Source: Belnapia sp. F-4-1
GTDB lineage: Bacteria; Pseudomonadota; Alphaproteobacteria; Acetobacterales; Acetobacteraceae
Assembly (NCBI RefSeq): GCF_000802185.1
Contig: NZ_KN676113.1
Location: 4,359,430 to 4,423,429 of the forward strand
Direction of reading: 5' to 3'
Length of the DNA: 64,000 nt
The translations under genes and the position numbers were made by a program. The notes under the pieces are model-generated. The model made no database searches and had not been told where the DNA came from. It saw only the letters and a list, made by a program, of their open reading frames with translations. Positions 28,441-36,709 of this stretch are shown one piece after another (position 1 is the first letter of the stretch; each line of letters opens with the position of its first letter).

Positions 28441-29340
28441 TCACGCGGCCTTCGCCTCGGCGACCAGCTTCGCGGCCTCGGCACCGCGAAGCTTGGCGAT
28501 GTCGTCCTGGTACTTCAGCAGCACGCCGAGGGTTTCGTCGACGGCGGCCGGCTCCAGCTCGGTGGCGTCGAGTGCGGCCAGGGCCGAGGCCCAGTCGATG
28601 GTCTCGGCGACGCCGGGCAGCTTGAAGTATTCGCCGCCGCGCAGCCGCTGCACGAAGGCTACGACCTGGGCCGAAAGCGCCTCGGGCACGTGCGGGGCGC
28701 GGATCTTCAGAATGGCGCGTTCGCGGACGGCGTCGGGGTAATCGACCCAGTGGTAGAGGCAGCGGCGGCGGATGGCGTCGTGCACCTCGCGCGTGCGGTT
28801 GCTGGTGATGATGACGACGGGCGGGACCTTGGCCTTCACCGTGCCGTATTCCGGGATGGAAAGCTGAAAATCGGCCAGCAGCTCCAGAAGGAAGGCCTCG
28901 AAGGGCTCGTCGGCGCGGTCGAGCTCGTCGATCAGCAGCACCGCCGGCCCACCCTCGGGGCTGAGGGCCTGGAGCAGCGGTCGCTCCTGGAGGAAACGGC
29001 GGTCATAGATCCCGCGCTCCAGCGCCTCGCGGTCCGTCGTCTCGCCGCTCGCCTCGGCGAGGCGGATGGAGATGAGCTGCTTGGCGTGGTTCCACTCGTA
29101 GGCAGCGGCGCCGAGGTCGAGCCCGTCATAGCATTGCAGGCGGACCAGCCGGCGGGGCAGGCCGCCGGCCAGGACCTTGGCGATCTCGGTCTTGCCGGTG
29201 CCGGGCTCGCCCTCGAGAAAGAGCGGCCGGCCCATCCGCAGCGCGAGATGCACCGTGGTCGAGAGCGCCCGGTCGGCGACATAGCCGCCGGCGCCGAGCA
29301 GCTGCTGGGTGGCCTCGACGCTCCCCGGGATGTCGCTCAC
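28441..29340 (-). CDS. CoxD-like MoxR-family AAA+ ATPase
   Basis: A 299-residue AAA+ ATPase. Walker A is GEPGTGKTEIA (44-54), Walker B is VLLIDELDRA, and sensor 1 follows in VVIITSNRTREVHDA. MoxR-type proteins work as chaperones with VWA proteins, here the CoxE neighbour. Its start overlaps the stop of the CoxG-like gene (ATGA). Confidence 0.9.
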   Translation of the reverse strand: MSDIPGSVEATQQLLGAGGYVADRALSTTVHLALRMGRPLFLEGEPGTGKTEIAKVLAGGLPRRLVRLQCYDGLDLGAAAYEWNHAKQLISIRLAEASGETTDREALERGIYDRRFLQERPLLQALSPEGGPAVLLIDELDRADEPFEAFLLELLADFQLSIPEYGTVKAKVPPVVIITSNRTREVHDAIRRRCLYHWVDYPDAVRERAILKIRAPHVPEALSAQVVAFVQRLRGGEYFKLPGVAETIDWASALAALDATELEPAAVDETLGVLLKYQDDIAKLRGAEAAKLVAEAKAA

Positions 29341-30146
29341 AGGAAGAGCAGCGCCAGGATGACCAGCATCACCGCGCAGCCGCCCCAGAATTGCAGCGGC
29401 AGACCGAAGGGCTGGAAGGAGCCGAGCAGCCGGAGCGGCTGGACCGCTACCGGGTCGACCGGGCGCGGGTTGGGACGGTGGACGGGCTTGCCGGCGGCGC
29501 TGGTGCCGTCCGCGCCATGCTGGGTGAGCGGGCCGGGGCCGCCGGCGTCGCGCAGGTATTCGGTATCCGTGCCGGACCGGGCAGGGGCGCGGATCTCGGC
29601 GCTGGCGGCGGCGAGGTTGGTCGTGTCGGGCTTGGCTCCAGCGGCCTCGGCCCCGGCGGGCGCGGCCATCGCAGGCTCAGCCATCGCAGGTTCCGGCTCG
29701 GGCGCCGGGGTGAGCTGGGCGGCGAAGCGGTTGAAGAACTGGTCGGCCATCTGCTTCGCGGTGCTGTCGATCAGCCGCCCACCGAGCTGGGCCATCTTGC
29801 CGCCGACCTGCGCCTTCACATTGTAGGTGAGCAGCGTCTCGGAGGGACCAACCTCCTCCAGCGCGACATCGGCGCCGCCCTTGGCGAAGCCCATGGCGCC
29901 GCCATTGCCTTCGCCGCTGATGGTATAGCTGGCCGGCGGGTTGAGGTTCTCGAGCTTCACCTTGCCGCCAAACTTGGCCGACATCGGGCCGAGCTTTAGC
30001 GCCACCTTGGCCTGGAACTGGTCGTCGCCGACCCGCTCGACCGATTCGCAGCCGGGGATGGAGGCCTGGAGGACCTGCGGGTCGTTCAGGGCTTCCCAGA
30101 CTTGCTGGCGCGGCGCGGGGATGCGCCGCTCGCCGGTCATTTCCAT
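29337..30146 (-). CDS. CoxG-like SRPBCC protein with C-terminal membrane anchor
   Basis: A 269-residue protein. Residues 1 to about 148 form an SRPBCC/CoxG domain (MEMTGERRIPAPRQQVWEAL, then QASIPGCESVERVGDDQF). A low-complexity Ala/Pro linker follows, and a C-terminal helix (LQFWGGCAVMLVILALLFL) can anchor it in the inner membrane. CoxG recruits CO dehydrogenase to the membrane in Oligotropha, so this points to a membrane-associated Mo-hydroxylase. Start 30146 has GGAGACAC upstream. It is the first gene of the maturation operon. Confidence 0.87.
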   Translation of the reverse strand: MEMTGERRIPAPRQQVWEALNDPQVLQASIPGCESVERVGDDQFQAKVALKLGPMSAKFGGKVKLENLNPPASYTISGEGNGGAMGFAKGGADVALEEVGPSETLLTYNVKAQVGGKMAQLGGRLIDSTAKQMADQFFNRFAAQLTPAPEPEPAMAEPAMAAPAGAEAAGAKPDTTNLAAASAEIRAPARSGTDTEYLRDAGGPGPLTQHGADGTSAAGKPVHRPNPRPVDPVAVQPLRLLGSFQPFGLPLQFWGGCAVMLVILALLFL

Positions 30147-30420
30147 GCGTGTCTCCTGGGTTTTCGCGGACCTTAGTGGCCGGGCCGGGTGAGGGGAACC
30201 CCACCCCGTATCGGTCCGGGAGGGGCTCCGTTCAATGCCCGGTGGCAACGCAGGGCGATCGGGGCGGGTTCAACCTCCTGGCGGCGGAGATGGCCTAGCC
30301 CGAGGAGGCGGGGGATCTGGCCGGGGGTGGATGGTGGAGGGGCGGGGGCGTAGGCCTCGCTGTCCGACGGGCGGCTCTCGTGGGGACCGATAGCTTTCGT
30401 CGAGGCGCAGAGGGGTGCGG
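30147..30420. other. Intergenic region upstream of the cox maturation operon
   Basis: It separates the divergent coxG-like gene from the 28-codon frame and the isocitrate lyase-family gene. The sequence is GC-rich and contains no convincing gene or hairpin. Promoters for both directions must lie here but I cannot place them. Confidence 0.35.
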
Positions 30421-30507
30421 ATGCCGGGTCCTTTCGGCTATTGCGGCTGGGCGGTTGCCTTTCTCGTGCCGACCTTCATCCTGGCGCCCTTCGTCTTCTT
30501 CCGCTGA
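30421..30507 (+). CDS. Possible 28-aa membrane peptide
   Basis: A 28-codon frame starting MPGPFGYCGWAVAFLV is almost wholly hydrophobic and ends FFR. AGAGGGG lies a few bases before the ATG, and the stop is 10 bases before the isocitrate lyase-family start. It could be a leader or a small membrane protein. Evidence is thin. Confidence 0.3.
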   Translation: MPGPFGYCGWAVAFLVPTFILAPFVFFR

Positions 30508-30517
30508 GGAACCCCCC

Positions 30518-31453
30518 ATGCCCTACGTCATCGGCGCCGACAACCCGGAAGAGCCCGCCGGCCACCGCTTCGCCCGGCTGCTGGAGCGGAAGCAGATCCT
30601 CCAGCTGCCCGGCGCGCATAACGGCATGGCCGGGCTGCTGGCGAAAAAGGCGGGGTTCGAGGGGCTCTACCTTTCGGGGGCTGCGATGACGCTCTCCATG
30701 GGTATCCCCGACCTCGGGATGATCACGGTCGATGAGGTCGCCTTCCATATCCGCCAGATCGCGCGGGCCACGGCGCTGCCGCTGCTGGTCGATGGCGATA
30801 CCGGCTATGGCGAAGCGCTGAACGTGATGCACATGGTGCGCACCTTCGAGGATGCGGGGGCGGCGGCGGTGCATCTCGAGGACCAGCTGCTGCCGAAGAA
30901 GTGCGGCCATCTGAACGACAAGAAGATGGCCGACGCGCACGACATGGCGGCCAAGGTGGCGGCGGCGCGGAAGGCGCGACGGCACCTCTACATCATCGCG
31001 CGGACCGATGCTGCGGCCAGCGAAGGGATGGACGGGGCGCTGGCGCGGGCCAAGCTCTACCTCGACAGCGGGGCGGATGCGATCTTCCCCGAGGCGCTGA
31101 ACAGCCGGGAGATGTTCACGGAATTCTCGCGCCGCATCCGGGCCGAGGGCTACCCCGAGGTGAAGCTGCTGGCGAACATGACGGAGTTCGGCCGCACGCC
31201 CTTCTTCACCGCGCAGGAATTCGAGGAGATGGGCTACCAGATGGTGATCTGGCCGGTCTCCGCCGCGCGCGTCGCCAACAAGGCGATGGAGGAGCTGTTC
31301 CAGTCGATCCGCGAGAATGGCGGGACGCACGAGCTGGTCGATCGGATGCAGACGCGGGCGGAGCTGTATGACGTCATCAACCTGCATGCCTACGAGGCGC
31401 TCGACAGCAGCCTGATCCAGACCGTCATCCCGACGGCGATGCCGCAGCGGTAA
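30518..31453 (+). CDS. Isocitrate lyase/PEP mutase family enzyme (methylisocitrate lyase-like)
   Basis: A 311-residue lyase. The metal-binding DGDTGYGEALNVM and the catalytic KKCGH loop (PKKCGHLNDKKM) are those of isocitrate and 2-methylisocitrate lyases. Length fits PrpB rather than AceA. It would cleave a C-C bond of a 2-hydroxytricarboxylate or a related 2-methyl acid. No prpC/prpD is present here, so the 2-methylcitrate cycle assignment is uncertain. ATG 30518 starts the MPYVIGADNPEEPAG segment, 11 bases past the small frame. Confidence 0.85.
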   Translation: MPYVIGADNPEEPAGHRFARLLERKQILQLPGAHNGMAGLLAKKAGFEGLYLSGAAMTLSMGIPDLGMITVDEVAFHIRQIARATALPLLVDGDTGYGEALNVMHMVRTFEDAGAAAVHLEDQLLPKKCGHLNDKKMADAHDMAAKVAAARKARRHLYIIARTDAAASEGMDGALARAKLYLDSGADAIFPEALNSREMFTEFSRRIRAEGYPEVKLLANMTEFGRTPFFTAQEFEEMGYQMVIWPVSAARVANKAMEELFQSIRENGGTHELVDRMQTRAELYDVINLHAYEALDSSLIQTVIPTAMPQR

Positions 31454-31465
31454 GGGGAGAGCACG

Positions 31466-32299
31466 ATGCGCACGGGCGTCTTCTACTTCCCGACGGAATA
31501 CGGGATCGAGACCGGGGAGCTGGCCCGGGCACTGGAGGAGCGGGGCTTCGACTCGCTCTTTCTCTGCGAGCATACGCATATCCCGGTCAGCCGGCGCTCG
31601 CCCTTCCCTGGCGGGGGCGAACTGCCGCGGCGGTACAAGCACACGCATGATCCCTTCGTCGCGCTGAGCTTCGCGGCGGCGGCGACCAAGACGCTGCTGC
31701 TCGGCACCGGCGTCTGCCTGGTGCCGCAGCGGGACCCGATCATCACCGCCAAGTCCGTCGCCAGCCTCGACCGGCTGTCGGGCGGGCGCTTCGTCTTCGG
31801 CGTCGGTGGCGGGTGGAATGTCGAGGAGATGGAGAATCACGGGGCGCGCTACCCGACGCGCTTCAGGCTGATGGAGGAGCGCATTCGGGCGATGCAGGCG
31901 CTCTGGACGGAGGAGGAGGCGAGCTTCCATGGGGAGTTCGTCGACTTCGATCCGGTCTGGTGCTATCCGAAGCCGGTGCAGCGGCCGCATCCACCGGTGC
32001 TGCTCGGCGGCGAGACGGATTACACGCTGAAGCGCGTCGCGGCCTTCTGCCAGGGCTGGTTTCCGCGGGCGGGGGGCGACTTCGACCCGAAGGTGGCGCG
32101 CGAGCGGCTGCGGCGGGCGGCGGAGGGGGCGGGGCGGGACCCGGCCAGCCTCACCATCACCGTCTTCCGGGCGCCGCCGGAGGCCGGGAAGCTCGACGCC
32201 TACCGCGAGGCGGGGATCGAGCGGGTGCTGCTGGAAGTGCCTGACCTCGACCGTGACGGCATCCTCCGCCGGCTCGACGAGTTGGCGCCGCTCGCCTGA
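31466..32299 (+). CDS. LLM class flavin-dependent oxidoreductase
   Basis: A 277-residue luciferase-like enzyme with an FMN- or F420-type TIM barrel. Visible markers are ERGFDSLFLCEHTHIP, the LDRLSGGRFVFGVGGGW segment and RPHPPVLLGG. It starts 12 bases after the lyase stop, so the two are probably co-transcribed. F420 production by the organism is not shown; FMN use is equally likely. The substrate is unknown. Confidence 0.83.
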   Translation: MRTGVFYFPTEYGIETGELARALEERGFDSLFLCEHTHIPVSRRSPFPGGGELPRRYKHTHDPFVALSFAAAATKTLLLGTGVCLVPQRDPIITAKSVASLDRLSGGRFVFGVGGGWNVEEMENHGARYPTRFRLMEERIRAMQALWTEEEASFHGEFVDFDPVWCYPKPVQRPHPPVLLGGETDYTLKRVAAFCQGWFPRAGGDFDPKVARERLRRAAEGAGRDPASLTITVFRAPPEAGKLDAYREAGIERVLLEVPDLDRDGILRRLDELAPLA

Positions 32300-32333
32300 G
32301 GGAACCCGGGCAGGGGCGGGGCATTGGCCCGAT

Positions 32334-32579
32334 ATGCCCCTTCTCGACCCCGAAGAAGGCGATGCGCTCCGCCAGGCCCTCGGCCTTGATCGCGCCGCCA
32401 GACCCTATCGCAACCACTACCCCGCCCCGGGCGACGACCCGGTGGCCCGGCGGCTGGTCGAGCGCGGGCTGATGCAGCGCGGCGCCGCCACGCCGGCGGG
32501 GCTGGTGCTGTTCCAGGTGACGGAGGCAGGCGCGCGGCAGGTCGGGGCCAGCCTGCCGGAGGCGGAAGCCGGGCGCTGA
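32334..32579 (+). CDS. Small hypothetical protein (81 aa)
   Basis: An 81-residue soluble protein beginning MPLLDPEEGDALRQALGLD, with RPYRNHYPAPGDDP, then LVERGLM and a closing LFQVTEAGARQVG resembling a small winged-helix-like C-terminal segment. A longer frame upstream overlaps the LLM gene. I do not recognise the family. Its order after the LLM gene suggests the same transcript. Confidence 0.5.
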   Translation: MPLLDPEEGDALRQALGLDRAARPYRNHYPAPGDDPVARRLVERGLMQRGAATPAGLVLFQVTEAGARQVGASLPEAEAGR

Positions 32580-32644
32580 GGCCGGATTGACCGCGGCGCC
32601 CGGACATGCGGCACTCCGCCAATCCTGACGGGAGGGAAGAGCCC

Positions 32645-33325
32645 ATGTTCCTCGAGCAACGCATCTACACCATGCATCCGGGCAAGCTGCCCGCCTGGCT
32701 GGCCCTCTACCGGGATATCGGCGGCCCGGCCTCCTCCCGCACGCTGACGCCGCTGATCGGCATGTTCACCGTGGAGTTTGGCCAGATCAACCGCGTCCTC
32801 TTCGTTCGCGGCTTCGACGACATCGACGAGCGCGAGCGCGGCATGGGCCGGCGCGATGCCGACCCGGAGTGGCAGCGCTTCCTCAAGGAGGGGCGCGACA
32901 GCGGCGCGCTCATGGCGCAGGAAGCGAAGCTGCTGAAGACCGTGCCCTTCTCGCCCCTGCAGAAGGTCGGCCAGCCCTTCGAGCGCAAGATCGAGGGCGG
33001 GGAGATGTGGGTCGATCACCGGACCTACGACTTCCACCCCGGCAAGGCGCAGGCCTGGATCGACGCCTATCGCGACCTCGGCAAGCCGGTGCAGGACCGG
33101 CTGCTCGGCCAGCTGCTCTGGTTCGCCGTGACCGAGTGCGGGCCGATCAACCAGGCCGTCTTCGCCTGGGCCTACAACTCGCTCGGCGACCGCGACAAGC
33201 GGCGGACGGCGATGGCGGCCGACCCCGGCTGGGCGGAGTTCCAGAAGGCGACGGCGCCGCTCGGCGCGCTGAAGCAACAGACGACGATGGTGCTGAAGCC
33301 CACCCCCTTCTCCCCGATCCGCTGA
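32645..33325 (+). CDS. NIPSNAP family protein
   Basis: A 226-residue protein made of two ferredoxin-like halves. The first is FLEQRIYTMHPGKLPAWLAL and the second is DHRTYDFHPGKAQAWIDAY, which is the typical NIPSNAP tandem. A GGAGGGAAGAG site precedes the ATG at 32645. Function in bacteria is unclear; roles in small-molecule catabolism have been suggested for this dimeric alpha/beta barrel fold. It lies 10 bases ahead of the amino-acid receptor gene. Confidence 0.85.
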   Translation: MFLEQRIYTMHPGKLPAWLALYRDIGGPASSRTLTPLIGMFTVEFGQINRVLFVRGFDDIDERERGMGRRDADPEWQRFLKEGRDSGALMAQEAKLLKTVPFSPLQKVGQPFERKIEGGEMWVDHRTYDFHPGKAQAWIDAYRDLGKPVQDRLLGQLLWFAVTECGPINQAVFAWAYNSLGDRDKRRTAMAADPGWAEFQKATAPLGALKQQTTMVLKPTPFSPIR

Positions 33326-33335
33326 GGCCCGGTCC

Positions 33336-34349
33336 ATGCTGAAGAAGATGCTGGCCGGCGCGGCCCTCGCGCTCGGCCTCGCCGGCGCTGCGGAGGCGGG
33401 GCAGACCTTCGACGCGGTCAAGGCCCGCGGCGTGCTTAACTGCGGCGTCAATGTCGGCGTCGCCGGCTTCTCCCTGCCCGACAGCCAGGGCGTCTGGCGC
33501 GGGATGGATGCCGATCTCTGCCGCGGCCTCGCCGCGGCCGTCTTCGGCGACCCAGCCAAGGTGCGCTTCGTGCCGCTGACCGCGGTGCAGCGCTTCACCG
33601 CGCTGCAATCGGGCGAGATCGACGTGCTGATCCGCCAGACGACGCTGACGATGACGCGCGACACCTCGCTCGGCCTGCGCATGGTCGCCGCCAACCTCTA
33701 TGACGGCCATGGCTTCATGGTACGGAAGGATGCCGGCGTCACCGAGCCGAAGGGGATGGATGGCATGACCATCTGCCTCTCGCCGGGGACAACGAACGAG
33801 CTGGTGACGACGGACTGGTTCCGCACCAACAACCTGCGCTTCACGCCGCTGCTGCAGGAGCGGATGCAGGACAATGCGACGGCGCTGCAATCCGGCCGGT
33901 GCGACGCCATCGGCACGGATGCGACGCAGCTGGCGGCGCTGCGGAGCCAGTTCACCAATCCGGCCAATTTCGTGATCCTGCCGGAGCGCTTCAGCAAGGA
34001 GCCCTATGGGCCGGTGGTGCGGCGCGACGACCAGGAATGGTTCGACGTGGTGCGCTGGACCCTCTCGGCGCTGATCCAGGCGGAGGAGCTGGGCGTCACC
34101 AGCCGCAATCTGGAGCAGATGCGGGGCAGCCCCAATCCGGATATCCGACGGTTGCTCGGAGTCGATCCGGTGCTCGGCAATTCGCTGAAGCTCGATCCGG
34201 CCTGGGCGGTGAATGCCATCAAGGCGATCGGAAATTACGGCGAGCTGTTCGAGCGCAATCTCGGGCCGCAGACGCCGATCGGGCTGGAGCGGGGGCTGAA
34301 CCGGCTCTGGACCGATGGCGGGCTGATGTATTCCTGGCCGATGCGGTAG
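33336..34349 (+). CDS. Amino acid ABC transporter substrate-binding protein (AapJ-like)
   Basis: A 337-residue periplasmic receptor. A signal peptide (MLKKMLAGAALALGLAGAAEA) is followed by QTFDAVKARGVLNCGVNVGV. The core GMDADLCRGLAAAVFGDPAK and VQRFTALQSGEIDVLIRQTT match the general amino acid receptor AapJ/BztA. No AapQMP permease or ATPase gene follows, so it is an orphan receptor or the cluster is broken. The next features are tRNAs. Confidence 0.87.
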   Translation: MLKKMLAGAALALGLAGAAEAGQTFDAVKARGVLNCGVNVGVAGFSLPDSQGVWRGMDADLCRGLAAAVFGDPAKVRFVPLTAVQRFTALQSGEIDVLIRQTTLTMTRDTSLGLRMVAANLYDGHGFMVRKDAGVTEPKGMDGMTICLSPGTTNELVTTDWFRTNNLRFTPLLQERMQDNATALQSGRCDAIGTDATQLAALRSQFTNPANFVILPERFSKEPYGPVVRRDDQEWFDVVRWTLSALIQAEELGVTSRNLEQMRGSPNPDIRRLLGVDPVLGNSLKLDPAWAVNAIKAIGNYGELFERNLGPQTPIGLERGLNRLWTDGGLMYSWPMR

Positions 34350-34403
34350 ACGCGCCTCTCCTGTTGCCGTGGGGCGGGGGACGGCCTAGTTTCCCGCCCA
34401 AGT

Positions 34404-34479
<76 letters not shown>

Positions 34480-34498
34480 CCTGCAACAAGGGTGCCCT

Positions 34499-34810
34499 AT
34501 GCCGCAGCTTGCCCGCATCTTCGTCATGCCTCGCTCCCACATGCAGTCCGGCCGCGGGCGTTCCCAGGGCTGGACCCTGGCCTATGAGCCGGGCGAGCGG
34601 CAGCGGCTCGACCCGCTGATGGGCTGGGCCGGCTCGGGCGACACCAATGCGCAGGTGAGCCTCAATTTCGACAGCAAGGAGGATGCGATCGCCTATGCCG
34701 AGGCGAACGGCATCCCCTACGAGGTCGAGGAGCCGAAGCCGGTCCGCATCAAGGCGAAGGTCTATGCGGACAACTTCCGCTTCGGCCGGCCCGAGAACTG
34801 GACGCACTGA
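34499..34810 (+). CDS. NDUFS4-type complex I accessory subunit
   Basis: A 103-residue protein. The segment TNAQVSLNFDSKEDAIAYAE followed by ANGIPYEVEEP and the end NFRFGRPENWTH is the signature of the ETC complex I NDUFS4 family. Alphaproteobacteria carry it as a single gene away from the nuo operon, as here between tRNA-Pro and tRNA-Arg. It should sit at the matrix-arm side of NADH dehydrogenase and stabilise it. The start at ATG 34499 gives the full domain. Confidence 0.9.
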   Translation: MPQLARIFVMPRSHMQSGRGRSQGWTLAYEPGERQRLDPLMGWAGSGDTNAQVSLNFDSKEDAIAYAEANGIPYEVEEPKPVRIKAKVYADNFRFGRPENWTH

Positions 34811-34818
34811 ACCCGATT

Positions 34819-34895
34819 GCGCCCGTAGCTCAGCTGGATAGAGCACGCGCCTTCTAAGCGTGTGGTCGTGGGTTCGAATCCCGCCGGGCGCGCCA
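34819..34895 (+). tRNA. tRNA-Arg (anticodon TCT)
   Basis: A cloverleaf with acceptor GCGCCCG/CGGGCGC, anticodon stem CGCGC/GCGTG with loop CTTCTAA (anticodon TCT), T loop TTCGAAT and an encoded CCA. It reads AGA codons, which are rare in this GC-rich genome. Confidence 0.95.
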
Positions 34896-34915
34896 CCTTC
34901 CCCGATATCCGATGG

Positions 34916-35260
34916 TCAGGAGGCCGGGCGGCGCCGGGGCTGGCGCGGCCCGGGTGCGGCGGCGAGGCTCCAGGCGGTGCGCAGCGCCTCCTCCAGCTCC
35001 GCCTCGGTGAGATGGGCGAGGATGGCGGTGGTGGCGCCGCGGCGGCCCCAGCCATTCGGCACCGGGGCGAAGGCCTGCGGCGCCATCATGCATTTGAATT
35101 CCTGCAACTCCGGCGTGAACCGGAGATTCGTGGTGCGGCCGTCGGCGGCAAGGGTGGCGTAGATGCGCCGGGCCTTGAAGGCCGTGCGGTCGAAGTGAGG
35201 CGCCTCCACGGTCCCCTCGAGGGAGAGGGCGATGCGGCGGAGGTCTTCGCTGCTGGCCAT
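34916..35260 (-). CDS. MmcQ/YjbR family protein
   Basis: A 114-residue protein. LRRIALSLEGTVEAPHFDRT followed by AFKARRIYATLAADGRTTNL belongs to the MmcQ/YjbR group. Some members are annotated as DNA-binding, but the real function is uncertain. Its stop is 21 bases from the end of tRNA-Arg on the opposite strand. It starts seven bases after the GalM-like stop and so is probably the third gene of the Lrp-GalM-YjbR unit. Confidence 0.8.
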   Translation of the reverse strand: MASSEDLRRIALSLEGTVEAPHFDRTAFKARRIYATLAADGRTTNLRFTPELQEFKCMMAPQAFAPVPNGWGRRGATTAILAHLTEAELEEALRTAWSLAAAPGPRQPRRRPAS

Positions 35261-35266
35261 GCCGGT

Positions 35267-36130
35267 CTAGCCCGCGGCGACGTCGACCGACCAGCCGGCG
35301 AGGAACTCGCCGCCGGGGGGAAGGGTGACGAGGCCGGGCTTCTCCGCGAACTCCCCGTCCCAACCGAGCGGGCTGGCGAAGCCCTGCCAGGGCTCGATGC
35401 AGAGGAAGTCGGCGCCTCCCGGCTTCGACCAGAGGCCGAGATAGGGGAAGCCCCGGAAGGCGAAGCGGAGGGTGGGGCCGCACTCGGCGCCGTAGTCGAG
35501 GGCGCGGCTGCGGGGCTGATCGAGGATCATCGCGTCGGCGTCGAAGAGCGCGGGCGAGAGGGCGAGGCGGCGGCCCTCGATCGGGCTCAGCTGCGGCTCG
35601 GGGAGGAGGAGGCCATCCTGCAGGCGGCGGATGGGGGCGGGTTCGTCGGTCTCGAAGGTGAGGCTGTGGGGGCGGCCCCCGGCGCCGGGCAGCGGCCAGC
35701 GGAAAGCGGGATGGGCACCGAGCGAGGCGGGCAGGGGCTCCGTGCCGGGGTTGGAGAGGCGGTACTCGACCGCGAGACGGAGGCCCGTGACGGCGTAGCG
35801 GATCTCGAGGGCGAAGGCGAAGGGATAGGCGGCGCGGCTCGCCTCATCGTCGGTGAGGCGGAAGGCGCAGCGGTCGGGGGCCTGGTCGATCAGGGTGAAG
35901 GTTCGGTCGCGGGCGAAGCCGTGCTGGCGCATGGGGTAGCGGCGGCCGGCATGGTTGAGCCCATCGCCCGCGAGGCGGCCGACGATGGGGAAGAGCACCG
36001 GCGCGTGGCGCGGCCAGGCGGGGCCGGCATCCCAGAGGAAGTCGCGGCCGGCGGCATCCTGCAACCGGCAAAGCTCGGCGCCCTCGGGCTTGATGGCGGC
36101 AGTGAGCGCGTCGCTGACGATCTGGATCAT
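35267..36130 (-). CDS. Aldose 1-epimerase family protein (GalM/YeaD-like)
   Basis: A 287-residue beta-sandwich mutarotase-type protein. The markers are VLFPIVGRLAGDGLNHAGRR, the catalytic-region His in PMRQHGFARDRTF, the second His in LPASLGAHPAFRWPLPG and the Glu in DFLCIEPWQGFA. It should interconvert anomers of a hexose or hexose derivative. Its ATG overlaps the Lrp gene stop (ATGA), so the two are translationally coupled. Confidence 0.87.
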   Translation of the reverse strand: MIQIVSDALTAAIKPEGAELCRLQDAAGRDFLWDAGPAWPRHAPVLFPIVGRLAGDGLNHAGRRYPMRQHGFARDRTFTLIDQAPDRCAFRLTDDEASRAAYPFAFALEIRYAVTGLRLAVEYRLSNPGTEPLPASLGAHPAFRWPLPGAGGRPHSLTFETDEPAPIRRLQDGLLLPEPQLSPIEGRRLALSPALFDADAMILDQPRSRALDYGAECGPTLRFAFRGFPYLGLWSKPGGADFLCIEPWQGFASPLGWDGEFAEKPGLVTLPPGGEFLAGWSVDVAAG

Positions 36131-36579
36131 GCGGTCCCCCGGATGACGGTGCGGATGGCGAAGCTCGACTGGATGCGGGCGACGCCCGGCATGCGCGACA
36201 GCGCCTCCTTGTGGATGCGTTCGTAATCCGCGGCGTCGCGTGCTTCCACCCGCAACAGATAGTCGGCGATGCCGGTCATCAGGTAGCACTCCCGCACCTC
36301 GGGGCAACGGCGCACCGCCTCCTCGAAGCGCTTCAGGTGCTCGTCGGTCTGGCGGTCGAGGGTGATCTGGACGATCACCACCACGAGGTCGCGCGGCGCC
36401 GCCTCCTCGATCAGCGCGGTGTAGCCGCGGATGATGCCGCGATGCTCCAGCAGCCGAACGCGGCGGAGGCAGGCGGAGGGGGAGAGGCCGACGGCCACGG
36501 CGAGGTCGGCATTGCTCATGCGACCATCGGTGCGGAGCAGGCGGAGGAGGGCGCGGTCGGTGTCGTCCAGGGTGTGCAT
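36127..36579 (-). CDS. Lrp/AsnC family transcriptional regulator
   Basis: A 150-residue regulator. The N-terminal winged helix-turn-helix is TLDDTDRALLRLLRTDGRMS, followed by LAVAVGLSPSACLRRVRLLE. The C-terminal RAM effector domain contains VRECYLMTGIADYLLRVEA. The start at 36579 gives the standard length; an in-frame ATG at 36609 with GGAGG upstream is an alternative. It is divergent to dadA, which it most likely controls in response to an amino acid, and it leads the GalM and YjbR genes on its own strand. Confidence 0.88.
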   Translation of the reverse strand: MHTLDDTDRALLRLLRTDGRMSNADLAVAVGLSPSACLRRVRLLEHRGIIRGYTALIEEAAPRDLVVVIVQITLDRQTDEHLKRFEEAVRRCPEVRECYLMTGIADYLLRVEARDAADYERIHKEALSRMPGVARIQSSFAIRTVIRGTA

Positions 36580-36709
36580 CGAAGAATCTGCGAATTGGCC
36601 GCAGATCATGCGCCATTCCGCCTCCGAGTGGCAGGGGCTGCGAGGGTCTGGCGTGAAATTCGCATAAGCCGCTGCGTAGTCTCGATGGATAAAATCGGCG
36701 GAGGCGGCG

